From assembly GCF_024793945.1 (NCBI RefSeq), contig NZ_JANUSD010000013.1, positions 62,001-126,000 on the forward strand: a stretch of DNA of 64,000 bases, in the 5' to 3' direction. The position numbers were made by a program, and so were the translations under genes. The stretch's first letter is position 1; the number at the start of each line of letters is the position of its first letter. Positions 24,607 to 34,282 of the stretch are shown piece after piece. Source of the stretch: Emticicia fluvialis. GTDB taxonomy: Bacteria > Bacteroidota > Bacteroidia > Cytophagales > Spirosomataceae. Under the pieces are notes generated by a model that saw only the letters and a list, made by a program, of their open reading frames with translations, made no database searches and was not told where the DNA came from.

Positions 24607-26994
24607 TTACATAAACCTGAAGTTGTAAGATAATGATACAATTGGCGCACCAAATACAACCAGTTTATAGGCCGATACAGCAGTACCTTGTGTACGAATA
24701 AATACAGAGTAGGCGTTTTTCTTACCGTAAAGGTTAAAAACGGTGAATGTCCAGTTACCTTTAAAACGTTTGTCTTTCATGCTCGGTTGATAGATGTTCC
24801 ACGCAAAGTCAAGGCGATGGTAATCTGGTAGTCGGGCATTGTTACGCACGCCATAGTAGGGGTAGCTGGTTCCCTGATAGATAATAAAACCCTCTGGCAT
24901 GGTAAAGGGGCGGCCGGTGCTATATGAGAAGTTAAACGAAAAATCGTGGTGCTTACCCTGATTAATAATTACAGAAGCATTGAATGAGTGCGGGCGGTCA
25001 TAATTAGCAGCATACCACTTGCCAAAGTTAATCTGCTCGCCAAAGGTTGTGCCTTCAGATACCATATTCTGAGAGCGGCTGTAGGTATAGTTTACCCAGC
25101 CTGTCATTTCACCTTTTTTCTTTGAAATCATAAATTCCAGCCCATAAGAGCGGTTTTTACCTTGCAGCAATTGCATTTCAGGGTGAGCGTCAAGCAGGAA
25201 GTCGGCACCGGGCTTATAATCAATAATGTTATTGGTCATCCGATAGTAGCCTTCAACCGATAGCTCGTAGATATTGCCCGGCAGGTTATGAAACAAACCT
25301 GCTGCTACCAATGAGCTTATTTGCGGACGAACGTGGGTGTCAGAAGTTTTCCAGCGGGATGTAGGCAGGGGAGTAGTTGTATTAGTAACTACCTGCATAT
25401 ACTGGCGCATGATGTTATAACCTACCTTTATAGAGGTTTTGTCGCTAAGCGAATACTTAAAGCCTAATCTTGGCTCAAAGCCGCCGTACGATTTAATGAT
25501 TTTGCCTCTGGCATAAGAAATGGTATCTCTGACCGACAGTGCATCTTTTGGCTGGTTAGGCTCATAAATCTGCACATCGGCAGGCCCCAGCGCAAAAAAC
25601 TGAGAGTATCTTACACCTAATGCCAGCGTGGCTTTAGGAGAAAGGGTGATTTCGTCTTCTGCATAAATACCGGTTTCTAACGAATATTCGTTCGGTGTTT
25701 TCAGAGCAAGCACACTGCGGCTTGTGCCGGGCTTTAATTCTCCGGGTCCGACTCTGTATTTTGTAGCGCTTATACCGACCTCAATGTTATGCTTTGCATA
25801 GTTAAAGTTAACATTGGTTTTGGCTTGTTTGTAGTCGATGTCTGACATTAAAACTACTTTGTTGTCAGAGTTCAGTTCTGGCAGCAATGTTTTAGGTAAA
25901 TAATAAGCTGATACCACCGTAGTTTGCATATTGATTTTTGGCGATATGGCATAAAACCAACGTGCAGAGAAGCTTCTGCTCCGGTAATCATACTGAGTTG
26001 ATGTAGCATTAATGTTACCAATGCCACCCAGCAACTGGGTCTGAAAGAAATCTTTACTGTAATAGCCTGAAGCCGTAATGGTATTTTTAGCATTGACACG
26101 ATAAAAAAGCTTTGCTACGACATCGGTAAAGTTTGCTTTGATATCGTCCAGTTTTTGGGAAGCCAATGGCAAAAGGAAGTCGTTATAAGATGCCCGGCCT
26201 GAAATCATTACGCCCAGTTTGTCTTTTATAACAGGAACATCAAGCGAGAGCCGATTTGATACCAGACTGATACCGCCGTTCATTTTAAATTTATCGAGTG
26301 ACGGCTGAGCCAGCGTTACATCCATTACTGAGGCTGCTCTGCCACCAAAACGGGCAGGCGTATTGCCTTTGTAAACCTCAACGCCTGATGCTGCCTCAGA
26401 AGGAAACGCCGTAAACAAACCAAACATATGGGTGGGGTTGAAAATCGGGATGTCGTCTAGTAATAAAAGGTTCTGGTCAGTTGTACCGCCTCTGATATTT
26501 ACCCCGTTTGAGGCCTCGCCGACACTGGTTACACCGGGCAGCATCTGCAAACCCCGCAGAATGTCTATTTCGCCTACGGCAGCAGGTAGTTTTCTGAGGG
26601 TTTTTATATTTAATTGATTAACCCCCAGTAAAGGGCGCTGAATGTTGGCTTCTACACCTTTGCTTGATACAATCACTTCTTCCAGCTCGTTTTCAACACG
26701 GCCCATTGAGTAATTGCGTCTCATATCTGCATTTATTTTAATACCGTCTCTTACAGGTCTGTAGCCTACAAACTTAACAGTTACGGCGTGTTCTCCATAC
26801 GGAATATTAATGTCAAAATATCCGTTTTCATCGGTAACGGCGCCAAACTTCCCATAATCAACATTGATAGATGCCTTGGCAAGTGGTTTACCATCAAGTG
26901 TATCTTTTACATAGCCGCTAAAGCGGTAAAAAACCTGTGCCCTGGCTGCTATGGTAAGTAATAGAAATGAACTTACGATGTAAAGTTTTCTCAT
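24607..26994 (-). CDS. TonB-dependent outer-membrane receptor (last gene of the DUF4249 unit)
   Basis: A 795-residue receptor. A signal peptide (1-19, AARAQ) is followed by a carboxypeptidase-regulatory-like domain (about 22-105, FSGYVKDTLDGKPLAKASINVDYGKFGAVTDENGYFDINIPYG), the plug (about 115-230, with GGTTDQNLLLLDDIPIFNPTHMFGLFTAFP) and a 22-strand barrel to the end, closing in VSLSYNFRFM with a terminal aromatic followed by Met. There is no STN domain, so no sigma/anti-sigma signalling through it is expected. It imports an unknown substrate with TonB-ExbBD energy. It follows the fourth DUF4249 gene by 41 bases, so it is probably co-transcribed. Confidence 0.92.
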   Translation of the reverse strand: MRKLYIVSSFLLLTIAARAQVFYRFSGYVKDTLDGKPLAKASINVDYGKFGAVTDENGYFDINIPYGEHAVTVKFVGYRPVRDGIKINADMRRNYSMGRVENELEEVIVSSKGVEANIQRPLLGVNQLNIKTLRKLPAAVGEIDILRGLQMLPGVTSVGEASNGVNIRGGTTDQNLLLLDDIPIFNPTHMFGLFTAFPSEAASGVEVYKGNTPARFGGRAASVMDVTLAQPSLDKFKMNGGISLVSNRLSLDVPVIKDKLGVMISGRASYNDFLLPLASQKLDDIKANFTDVVAKLFYRVNAKNTITASGYYSKDFFQTQLLGGIGNINATSTQYDYRSRSFSARWFYAISPKINMQTTVVSAYYLPKTLLPELNSDNKVVLMSDIDYKQAKTNVNFNYAKHNIEVGISATKYRVGPGELKPGTSRSVLALKTPNEYSLETGIYAEDEITLSPKATLALGVRYSQFFALGPADVQIYEPNQPKDALSVRDTISYARGKIIKSYGGFEPRLGFKYSLSDKTSIKVGYNIMRQYMQVVTNTTTPLPTSRWKTSDTHVRPQISSLVAAGLFHNLPGNIYELSVEGYYRMTNNIIDYKPGADFLLDAHPEMQLLQGKNRSYGLEFMISKKKGEMTGWVNYTYSRSQNMVSEGTTFGEQINFGKWYAANYDRPHSFNASVIINQGKHHDFSFNFSYSTGRPFTMPEGFIIYQGTSYPYYGVRNNARLPDYHRLDFAWNIYQPSMKDKRFKGNWTFTVFNLYGKKNAYSVFIRTQGTAVSAYKLVVFGAPIVSLSYNFRFM

Positions 26995-27035
26995 TTTTTA
27001 AAATAGAACAATTGATGGTGAATATGAATATAAAA

Positions 27036-28196
27036 TCAGTTTTTAGGCTTTTTTACTCTTGGAACCCAGCCTTTGGGTTCAATTTTTGTACGGGTGGCAC
27101 TTTCAATACACAAGGCCAGCGGAGGCCTGTCAGGTACACCGTTCACTGTGGGTTCTGGTATAATCTGGTGGTCTAATAACCCAACAGGATACGCTTTGCC
27201 AGCTGCATTTTCACGGCTTATCCAGTATCTTATTTTTTTCATACTTGTAACCATAAAGAATCCGGCAACCATTTCATTACTTTCGTTGATATTCTTTACG
27301 TTACCAATTATGGCTGCGGGTGGTGTGTCAACCAAACTGCCATTGTTCTGAACCTGGTCGGCTAACAACTTTAAATATCTGTATGCACCAGGCGAAATAG
27401 ATTGTTGAGTAATTTCTATCAGGCTTCCGCCTTCTTGATAATAAGGTATTTTAGCTACAAGCCTGCCGCTTATGGTTTTTCCGTTACTATAAATATCACT
27501 GAAAACGTTCAGGTCTTTGCTTTTCAGTATTTCCCAGCAATTGCCATCGCAGAAATAATCATAGCTTAGATTTTCATACCCTGCTTCCTTTCTGCATCCG
27601 GGGGGCGTATTGGTTGTTCCTGTAAGATGATAACGACCATCATTGCAGGTAGTGCAGATATCCTGAAGCTCCCATAATTTCCACGACCACATATAATTGT
27701 TATTCTGGTCGCCGGGGTCAGGGGTATCTATGTAAACATAATTGGCGGGGTCATAATACACGCCGCGGGGTACTCCCCTTGGCATAAACTCATCATACAC
27801 CTTTACCATATCTGCCACCTTTATCAGCGTTTCTTTGTCAGATTTATATTGCCTGCCATCTGCTTTCTGAATATTTAACTGATACGAGCTTCCTTGTTTC
27901 AGCCGGAAAGACAGCGGTAAACTATAAATGCCGTTTTCTTCTTCTGCAAACCTGATTTTTTCCTTTTCGTCTACTATTAATTCAATTACAGCATTTTTTA
28001 CAGGTATGGTATAATTGTTGTTTTCAGACGAAACAGACTCGTGTATTTTTATTCTCTGTTGCTCGTCAAGGTCAGTAAGGGTTGCATCAATTGTCAGAAA
28101 AATGCTTTTTCCATCAAAAGTTGCAGAAAACGGCTCAACACAGGAACAAACCCATAGCAGCAAAGAGATACAAAAAACACCTATAAATTTGTTCAT
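27036..28196 (-). CDS. DUF4249 lipoprotein, copy 4 in transcription order
   Basis: A 386-residue surface lipoprotein; the lipobox is WVCSC (lipidated Cys about 19) followed by VEPFSATF. It has the family's beta-sandwich strands (IFLTIDATLTDLDEQQRIKIHESVS, AVIELIVDEKEKIRFAEEENGIYSLPLSFRLKQGSSYQLNIQ) and conserved VDTPPAAIIGNVKNI and MVAGFFMVTSMKKIRYWISREN. Mature cysteines are ICTTC, GCRKE, FCDGNCW and a C-terminal LCIES, six in all. DUF4249 proteins are encoded beside TonB receptors and their role is unknown; a SusD-like substrate-capture role is inference. It lies 42 bases after copy 3. Confidence 0.9.
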   Translation of the reverse strand: MNKFIGVFCISLLLWVCSCVEPFSATFDGKSIFLTIDATLTDLDEQQRIKIHESVSSENNNYTIPVKNAVIELIVDEKEKIRFAEEENGIYSLPLSFRLKQGSSYQLNIQKADGRQYKSDKETLIKVADMVKVYDEFMPRGVPRGVYYDPANYVYIDTPDPGDQNNNYMWSWKLWELQDICTTCNDGRYHLTGTTNTPPGCRKEAGYENLSYDYFCDGNCWEILKSKDLNVFSDIYSNGKTISGRLVAKIPYYQEGGSLIEITQQSISPGAYRYLKLLADQVQNNGSLVDTPPAAIIGNVKNINESNEMVAGFFMVTSMKKIRYWISRENAAGKAYPVGLLDHQIIPEPTVNGVPDRPPLALCIESATRTKIEPKGWVPRVKKPKN

Positions 28197-28238
28197 TTTA
28201 ATGGTAATTAGGTTTATATCATGGCCTTACAAGCTACC

Positions 28239-29369
28239 TTAATCAATCCAGCCATCGGGCTTGCTTGGCGTACGGTACTTGCCTTCCAGGCAGGGTGCCA
28301 GCGGCGGTCTTGTTAAATCGGGCCCTGATGGCTCTGGTATAAATGTGTGCCCCAAAAGTCCGATTGGTCTGGCTAAGCCTGAAGCATTTTCGCGTCCGAT
28401 CCAATATCTCACAGCTCTTACAGACGTTACCATGAAAAATCCGGCCACGGCTTCATCAGGGTTGGTAATATTCTTTACATTGCCAATAATGGCTGCGGGC
28501 GGGGTATCTACCAGACTACCGTTGTTCTGTACCTGATTCACAAGCAGTTTCATGTATTGAAAAGCATTAGGTGAAACCGACTGCTGTTTTATTTCAATTA
28601 AGGCTCCTCTGGCAGCATAATAAGGTATTTTAGCAATCAGCCTGCCTAAAATTGGTTTTCCGTTTGAATAAACATCACTAAAAACATTCAGCTCTTTATT
28701 ATAAAAAATCTGCCAGCAGTCGCCGTTGCAATTATAATCATAAGTTGCATTGGCATAATTGGCTTCTATCTTACATTCGCCGGGCAATGGATTCAGAAAA
28801 AACCTGCCACCATAACAGGTTGCACATATACTTTGCTTTTCCCACAGTTTCCAGGTCCACATGTAGCTGTTTTTTTCATTGGCAGGGTCTTCGGTGTCAA
28901 GGTAAATATAGTGTGCCGGTTCTGTTCCGAGCGATGCCTCTATGCCATCTACCTTAAACTCATCATACACATTTGTAATAGCCGGAATACCGCCCAGCTT
29001 CTCTACTTCAGATTCATATCTGGTGCCATCTGCCCGCTGAAAAGCAAGTTTATAACTTCTGCCAACTTGGGTATGAAAAGATAAAGGAAGTACATATACC
29101 CCGCCTGAACGCTCAGTAAGCGGAATTCTCTCGGTGTTGTCTACTATGATTTCTACCTTGGCACCGGCTACAGGAATGGCATAAACAGTATTGGCGGCAC
29201 TGTAAGACTCTATTATTTTTACCGATTGCTCTTCGGCTAAATCGGTAATAGTAGCATCAATTGTCAGTATTTTTCTTTCTTGCTGAACATTCAGGTCGTA
29301 AGGCTCTACGCAGGCATAAAACATTACACAAATTGAAATCAGGTATGCGAGGTTTTTGCTTTTGAGCAT
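28239..29369 (-). CDS. DUF4249 lipoprotein, copy 3 in transcription order
   Basis: A 376-residue lipoprotein with lipobox MFYAC (Cys about 20) followed by VEPYDL. The domain pattern follows its neighbours strand by strand: ILTIDATITDLAEEQSVKIIESYS, AKVEIIVDNTERIPLTERSGGVYVLPLSFH, the WTWKLWEKQ segment and VDTPPAAIIGNVKNITNPDEAVAGFFMVTSVRAVRYWIGREN. Cysteines of the mature domain: ICATC, GECK, NCNGDCW and APCLEG (six). It is followed by copy 4 after 42 bases and preceded by copy 2 by 27 bases. Similarity to copies 2 and 4 is high enough to indicate tandem duplication. Confidence 0.9.
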   Translation of the reverse strand: MLKSKNLAYLISICVMFYACVEPYDLNVQQERKILTIDATITDLAEEQSVKIIESYSAANTVYAIPVAGAKVEIIVDNTERIPLTERSGGVYVLPLSFHTQVGRSYKLAFQRADGTRYESEVEKLGGIPAITNVYDEFKVDGIEASLGTEPAHYIYLDTEDPANEKNSYMWTWKLWEKQSICATCYGGRFFLNPLPGECKIEANYANATYDYNCNGDCWQIFYNKELNVFSDVYSNGKPILGRLIAKIPYYAARGALIEIKQQSVSPNAFQYMKLLVNQVQNNGSLVDTPPAAIIGNVKNITNPDEAVAGFFMVTSVRAVRYWIGRENASGLARPIGLLGHTFIPEPSGPDLTRPPLAPCLEGKYRTPSKPDGWID

Positions 29370-29396
29370 TTGATTGATTATAAAAATGATGTTTTC

Positions 29397-30545
29397 TTAA
29401 TTTACCCAACCTTCCGGTTTGGCATCGGTACGGAATCTGCCCGGTATGCACGGCGCCAGAGGTGGCCTGGGTGGATCTGGCGGTAATGACGCGGGCTCAT
29501 AGTTGAGCTTATGCCCCAGAATACCGGTTGGTACAGCGCCGCTGCCCTCGGCGTTCCGGCGGCTCAGCCAGTAGTTTACTTTTCTGACACCCGTTACCAT
29601 AAAAAAGCCTGCTACTGCTTCTGTAGCATTATTAGTGTTTCTGATGTTACCAATAACGGGTGCAGGCGGGGTATCAACCAGGCTTCCTGTTGTTTGCGCC
29701 TGGTCTGCCAGTATTTTCAGATACCTGTATGCTGCAGCCGTAACCGATTGCTGGGTAATTTCTATTAAGGCACCTTCTGCCGAGTAATAGGGTATTTGTG
29801 CTACCAACCTTCCGGTTATGGGTTTGCCATTGCTAAACACATCACTGAAAACATTCAGTTGCGCACTATAAAAAATATCCCAGCAATTGCCATTACAAGC
29901 ATAATCAAAAAATGGCGTCTGGCTATATTTTTCTTCTCTTACACAATCGCCAAAAGGCAATGGTGAAGTATAATACCTGCCATAAGAGCACGATTTACAA
30001 ATGATTTGTTTCTCCCATAATCTCCACGACCATACGTAATTGTTTTTCTCGCCGGCGGGGTCATTGGTGTCAATGTAAACATAATTTGCCGGCGCTTTAC
30101 CAAAGGCAGTTTCAAGGCCGTTCAGCATGAAGTCATCATAAACTTTTTCTATTTCGGGTACGGTTGTCATTATTTCTTCTGCCGACTCATATTTTGTTCC
30201 GTCAGGTTTTACGAAAACAAGTTTATACGCATTCCCTGCCTTTACTTTGAACGACGCAGGTAACGCATAAATACCACCGTCTTTTTCTGTAAGTGTTATC
30301 TTATCTGTATTATTGACAATAACTTCCACTTTCAGATTGCTAACCGGAAAAGCATAAACCGAGCTATTACGGCTTTCAGACTCTGTGATAGTAAAAGTCT
30401 GCTGCTCGTCGGTGTCTTTAATGGTAGCGTCTACAGTTAGTATTTTTCTTCCATAGGGGAACGCAACTTCAAACGGTTCAACGCAGGCAAACACGCCAAA
30501 AACAATTGACAAAAACACCCAGGTCTTTTTAGCACTCATTAACAT
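29397..30545 (-). CDS. DUF4249 lipoprotein, copy 2 in transcription order
   Basis: A 382-residue lipoprotein with lipobox GVFAC (Cys about 21) followed by VEPFEV. Core strands are ILTVDATIKDTDEQQTFTITESES and LKVEVIVNNTDKITLTEKDGGIYALPASFK, followed by VWSWRLWEKQ and VDTPPAPVIGNIRNTNNATEAVAGFFMVTGVRKVNYWLSRRN. Cysteines of the mature domain: ICKSC, GDCV, ACNGNCW and APCIPG (six). The sequence begins MLMSAKKTW; an internal Met3 or later could be the true start. It lies between copies 1 and 3 at 24 and 27 bases. Confidence 0.9.
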   Translation of the reverse strand: MLMSAKKTWVFLSIVFGVFACVEPFEVAFPYGRKILTVDATIKDTDEQQTFTITESESRNSSVYAFPVSNLKVEVIVNNTDKITLTEKDGGIYALPASFKVKAGNAYKLVFVKPDGTKYESAEEIMTTVPEIEKVYDDFMLNGLETAFGKAPANYVYIDTNDPAGEKNNYVWSWRLWEKQIICKSCSYGRYYTSPLPFGDCVREEKYSQTPFFDYACNGNCWDIFYSAQLNVFSDVFSNGKPITGRLVAQIPYYSAEGALIEITQQSVTAAAYRYLKILADQAQTTGSLVDTPPAPVIGNIRNTNNATEAVAGFFMVTGVRKVNYWLSRRNAEGSGAVPTGILGHKLNYEPASLPPDPPRPPLAPCIPGRFRTDAKPEGWVN

Positions 30546-30569
30546 CTGTATTTATTATTTGTTGTGTGA

Positions 30570-31613
30570 TTAATTTAACCAGCCATCTGGTTTTTCAGGT
30601 GTGCGTGTCGGCCCTTTTTCACAGGCATAAGAGATAGGAAAAGTAGATAAATTAGGTTTACGACCTAATAACCCGATTGGGGCAGCTTTGCCAATGCCAT
30701 TTTCCCGACTTAACCAATACTTTTGAACCACCATACTTGCTACCGAAAAAACACCTGTAACAGGTTCATCAGCGTTACTTAAATTCCTGATGTTTCCTAT
30801 GATAGCCGCAGGGGGTGTGTCTACCAGGGTTCCATTGGTTTGCTGCTGTTCGCTTACCAGTTTAAAATATTTATATGCCTTTTCTGATACAGTCAATTGT
30901 TTAATTTCAAGCAGGGCACCATCAGAAGAATAATAGGGTATTTTTGCTACCAGCCTTGATGTAACCAGTTTTCCGTTTGAAAATCTATCGCTGAAAACAT
31001 TAAAATCTTTGTTATTCAAAATTTCCCAGCAGTTAGTTTTACAGTAATAATCGTAATAATCTATACGGCAAAATTTCTGGCTCTCCCAAAGTTTCCATGT
31101 CCATACATAATAATCGGTGGTATTACGGTTGTCCTGAAAATCCAGAAAAACATAGCTGGCCGGTATATCATTGAAATCGCCTTTCAGACCTTTTACCTCA
31201 AAATTATCAAAGATGCGGTCTATGGCAGGTACTGGCGTTGTTTTTTCCTCTGTCGACTCATAGGTAGTTCCATCAGGTTTCTTAAACCGCAGCTTGTAAG
31301 TTATGCCGGGTTCAATCCGAAAAAACTCAGGCAAATAATAAACTCCGTTTTGGTTTTCGTGCAGGCTGATTTTCTCTGAGCCACTCACTATTAATTCAAC
31401 ATCCAGGCGCTTAACAGGCGTATTGTAAATGTCTCCGCTAAAATTGTTGGTTTCGTTAATACGAATGGCCTGTGTCGGTTCTACATCATTTAAATTAGCT
31501 TCTACAACCAGGTACCGGGCATTATTTGGCAGTGGAATTTCATAAGGCATAACACAGGCGCATAGCAGTTGTGCAAGCAAAAAAAGTATAGCTTTTGAGA
31601 ATCTTTCCATCAC
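30570..31613 (-). CDS. DUF4249 lipoprotein, copy 1 in transcription order, short form
   Basis: A 347-residue lipoprotein with lipobox QLLCAC (lipidated Cys about 20) followed by VMPYEI. It keeps the family strands (RYLVVEANLNDVEPTQAIRINETNN, LDVELIVSGSEKISLHENQNGVYYLPEFFR), WTWKLWESQ, and VDTPPAAIIGNIRNLSNADEPVTGVFSVASMVVQKYWLSREN. It is about 30 residues shorter than the other copies because the loop between the tryptophan segment and YYCKTNCWEI is shortened; it keeps only four mature cysteines. It is the first DUF4249 gene after the upstream receptor (gap 146 bases). Confidence 0.88.
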   Translation of the reverse strand: MMERFSKAILFLLAQLLCACVMPYEIPLPNNARYLVVEANLNDVEPTQAIRINETNNFSGDIYNTPVKRLDVELIVSGSEKISLHENQNGVYYLPEFFRIEPGITYKLRFKKPDGTTYESTEEKTTPVPAIDRIFDNFEVKGLKGDFNDIPASYVFLDFQDNRNTTDYYVWTWKLWESQKFCRIDYYDYYCKTNCWEILNNKDFNVFSDRFSNGKLVTSRLVAKIPYYSSDGALLEIKQLTVSEKAYKYFKLVSEQQQTNGTLVDTPPAAIIGNIRNLSNADEPVTGVFSVASMVVQKYWLSRENGIGKAAPIGLLGRKPNLSTFPISYACEKGPTRTPEKPDGWLN

Positions 31614-31759
31614 AACAATATTTACCGGCTATTGTGAAACTAATTATTACAAATATAAATATTCAAAGAGAGATTAGAAATTAATAATGTGTAGTGAAGA
31701 CATTTAATAGATGAAACCCCTTAATGAGCCGTTGAAAAGCCTTAATTATACTTACTCGG

Positions 31760-34150
31760 TTAGAAGTCAACCTGAAAACTCAGAACCGGCACCAGGCCGT
31801 TTCCGGTTTTTCGGGTTTCAAGCCGGTTTTCAACGCTGTTGTATTGCACGCTTGTTGTGTTTATCCGATTGGTGGCGTTCTGAACATCAAGCGACACAAC
31901 CGTTGCATATTTACTTTTATTGGCTCTGTACGATACCCGGCCATCCAAACGGAAATAGGCAGGTGCCTGCAACGAATAGTCGGCTCCTTTAAGCTGAACG
32001 TAGGTTCTCTGACTGGCAGATGCAGCCTCGTCAATAGGAGTATACCTAAACCCGCCGTTATAAATGGACCTGGCACCTATCTGAAAAACAGAGCCGTTTT
32101 TAAAAGTAAATTCACGCCCGAAAGTAAATGCAGTGCTGAACACATCATTGAAAGAAGAGTTGTAGGTCTTACCATCAAAGGTCTTATATCGGGCATTGAA
32201 CAATGAGCCTGTAAGAACCAGGTAGTATTTTTTTGAAAAGAACCGTTCAACAGATAGGTCTATTCCGTAGTTTTTACCTTTGCCCTTGCTTACAGTGACA
32301 GACTCAGGGAAGTAGTCAGAGTAATTTAACATCCAGTAAGATGACCCGGCTACAGGCTCAACCGGAATTTTTCTCAGTAGTTGGTAATAGGTTTCAGCCG
32401 AGAATTTCCAGAGGCCGGGTGTTACATAACTATAACTCAAAATAAAATGGTTAGACCTTGGAAAAGACAAATTCTTGTTGGGTTTAGACGAGGTAATTAC
32501 CCCTGCTATGGTATCTCTTTTGCTATAAAAATAGGCGCTCATAGGCAAAAGCTGTGCGTAAAGCCCATAAGCAAAACTGATGGTATGCGCTTTGGGTGAA
32601 CGATACAGGACAGATAACCGTGGCTCTAAAGAGGCGGTATTGTTCAGAAAAAGGTGCATGCTATGCAAGCCGGCGTTTAGCGTAAAGCCATTGCCGAGGT
32701 TTTGAACTAGCTGCGCATAGACCTGCGCGGTTTGTGTGCTACCGCTGCCGCTTACAGATACCTGCCGCCCGGCCTGAAGCTGGTTAATGTCTGTTACGTT
32801 ATTACGGGGGGCGGTTTCTCTGAAAAAGTCGAAGTCGATGTAATTCAATATCAACCCGGTTTTCAGCCTTGTTTGGCTGCTGAACTTATAATTGTAGCTA
32901 AGCGAACCCGCAAGCCTGAATTCAGAGAATCGCTGGGTGTCGTACCTGAACCGTTCGTCTTTCAGGTTCAGAGTGTCAGAGTTACGTCTGATTGAGCTAC
33001 CTATTACCGCCACAACATATTTGAGCGACGATTTCTCGTTGATATTACTGGTATGGGTAATGCCCATAGCGCCCATGTTGGCCGGGCGCAGCCGGTCTTC
33101 CCAGTTGTCGGGTTTTCCGGGTATGCGTTTATCAGGGTCTTCTACCGGAAAATAGTGTTCGGTGCTTAGCCCGCCTAATCCGAAAACGGTAGTGGTTTTC
33201 TTACCGTCTTTACTATGAAAAGCCAGATTGAACGACAAATCCTGAAAAAGATTGGATACCCGTTCGCCCACAAGGTAATATCCCATCTGGCTCAACAGCC
33301 CCAGGGTAGAGTATCTGTAATTAACCAGATAAGACGAACGACCTTTGGTGATTGGCCCTTCGGTAGAAAAATCCAACCCCAGTAAGCCTATTTTTGTGCG
33401 ATACTCTCTTTTTTGCTGATTCCCCTCTCTGAACCGGATATCAAAGGCACCGGTAATGGCATTGCCGTATTCGGCAGGCATACCGCCGGTAAAGAAGTCT
33501 GAGCGGCTCAGTAGTTGTGCACTGAAAACCGTGATGCCTCCACCGCCCGAACCCGGCTGCGCAAAGTGGTTGGGGTTAGGAATATCAATTCCTTCCAACC
33601 GCCATAAAATGCCATAAGGTGAGTTACCTCTTACAATAATTTTATTTTCGTTTTCGTCGCGGCCGGGTTTAACGCCCGGATACGCCAGCGCCATCCGGCC
33701 GGGGTCGTTAACCGATGCCGGGATACGCTCGGTTTCTTCAACCGTAAAAGACCTTGCACTTACAAAAGCCAGGTCATTTACCGGTCGGCTGGTGTTTTGC
33801 GAAGCCGTTACTTTTACTTCCTGCAAATCGCTGCTTGCTTCTGCCATCTCTATGGTTAGCACGGCTTCTTTTACTGAATTAAGAATAAACTCTTCGCTTG
33901 AGTAAGCCTCATACCCAATTGAAGTACACTTGACAGAACGACGCCCTATGACAACATCAGGAATTGAAAAAAGCCCCGAAGCATCGGTAATGGCTCCTTG
34001 TGTAGTGCCGGTTACCTGTACTGAAGCACCGGTAATGGGCTGGCGGGTTATGCGGTCAATTACGCTGCCTCTCACCACCTGAGTTTTGGTTTGAGCCAGT
34101 ACTGATACACAGCAGAAAAAAGTTAACAAAATAGTAATGGGTATTTTCAT
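31760..34150 (-). CDS. TonB-dependent outer-membrane receptor (first gene of the DUF4249 unit)
   Basis: A 796-residue receptor with a signal peptide (1-19, VSVLAQ), a carboxypeptidase-regulatory-like domain (about 24-110, RGSVIDRITRQPITGASVQVTG), a plug (about 120-240, IIVRGNSPYGILWRLEGIDIPNPNHFAQPGSGGGG and GGMPAEYGNAITGAFDIRF) and a barrel ending VPVLSFQVDF with the terminal Phe needed for outer-membrane insertion. It is the first gene of the unit, led by an exact -7 box at 34171-34178. The partner receptor at the other end belongs to the same class but is divergent, so the two may take up different substrates. Confidence 0.92.
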   Translation of the reverse strand: MKIPITILLTFFCCVSVLAQTKTQVVRGSVIDRITRQPITGASVQVTGTTQGAITDASGLFSIPDVVIGRRSVKCTSIGYEAYSSEEFILNSVKEAVLTIEMAEASSDLQEVKVTASQNTSRPVNDLAFVSARSFTVEETERIPASVNDPGRMALAYPGVKPGRDENENKIIVRGNSPYGILWRLEGIDIPNPNHFAQPGSGGGGITVFSAQLLSRSDFFTGGMPAEYGNAITGAFDIRFREGNQQKREYRTKIGLLGLDFSTEGPITKGRSSYLVNYRYSTLGLLSQMGYYLVGERVSNLFQDLSFNLAFHSKDGKKTTTVFGLGGLSTEHYFPVEDPDKRIPGKPDNWEDRLRPANMGAMGITHTSNINEKSSLKYVVAVIGSSIRRNSDTLNLKDERFRYDTQRFSEFRLAGSLSYNYKFSSQTRLKTGLILNYIDFDFFRETAPRNNVTDINQLQAGRQVSVSGSGSTQTAQVYAQLVQNLGNGFTLNAGLHSMHLFLNNTASLEPRLSVLYRSPKAHTISFAYGLYAQLLPMSAYFYSKRDTIAGVITSSKPNKNLSFPRSNHFILSYSYVTPGLWKFSAETYYQLLRKIPVEPVAGSSYWMLNYSDYFPESVTVSKGKGKNYGIDLSVERFFSKKYYLVLTGSLFNARYKTFDGKTYNSSFNDVFSTAFTFGREFTFKNGSVFQIGARSIYNGGFRYTPIDEAASASQRTYVQLKGADYSLQAPAYFRLDGRVSYRANKSKYATVVSLDVQNATNRINTTSVQYNSVENRLETRKTGNGLVPVLSFQVDF

Positions 34151-34170
34151 AGGGTGGAAGAAGGTTTAAA

Positions 34171-34178
34171 CAAATATA
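34171..34178 (-). promoter_or_regulatory. -7 promoter box of the receptor/DUF4249 unit
   Basis: TATATTTG on the minus strand, 20 bases upstream of the ATG at 34150. It would start the six-gene transcript. Confidence 0.55.
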
Positions 34179-34250
34179 TTGAAATAATGCCGAAATCAGA
34201 TAGCTAATAAAAAATGTTACAATTGCTCATTTTTTTTAATGACCCCGAAT

Positions 34251-34258
34251 TATCTTTG
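34251..34258 (+). promoter_or_regulatory. -7 promoter box of the M24 peptidase gene
   Basis: TATCTTTG, exact match, 24 bases before the ATG at 34283. TTG at 34223-34225 is 25 bases upstream, longer than the optimum. Confidence 0.5.
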
Positions 34259-34282
34259 GGAACGTCAATCAAACTAAACATC

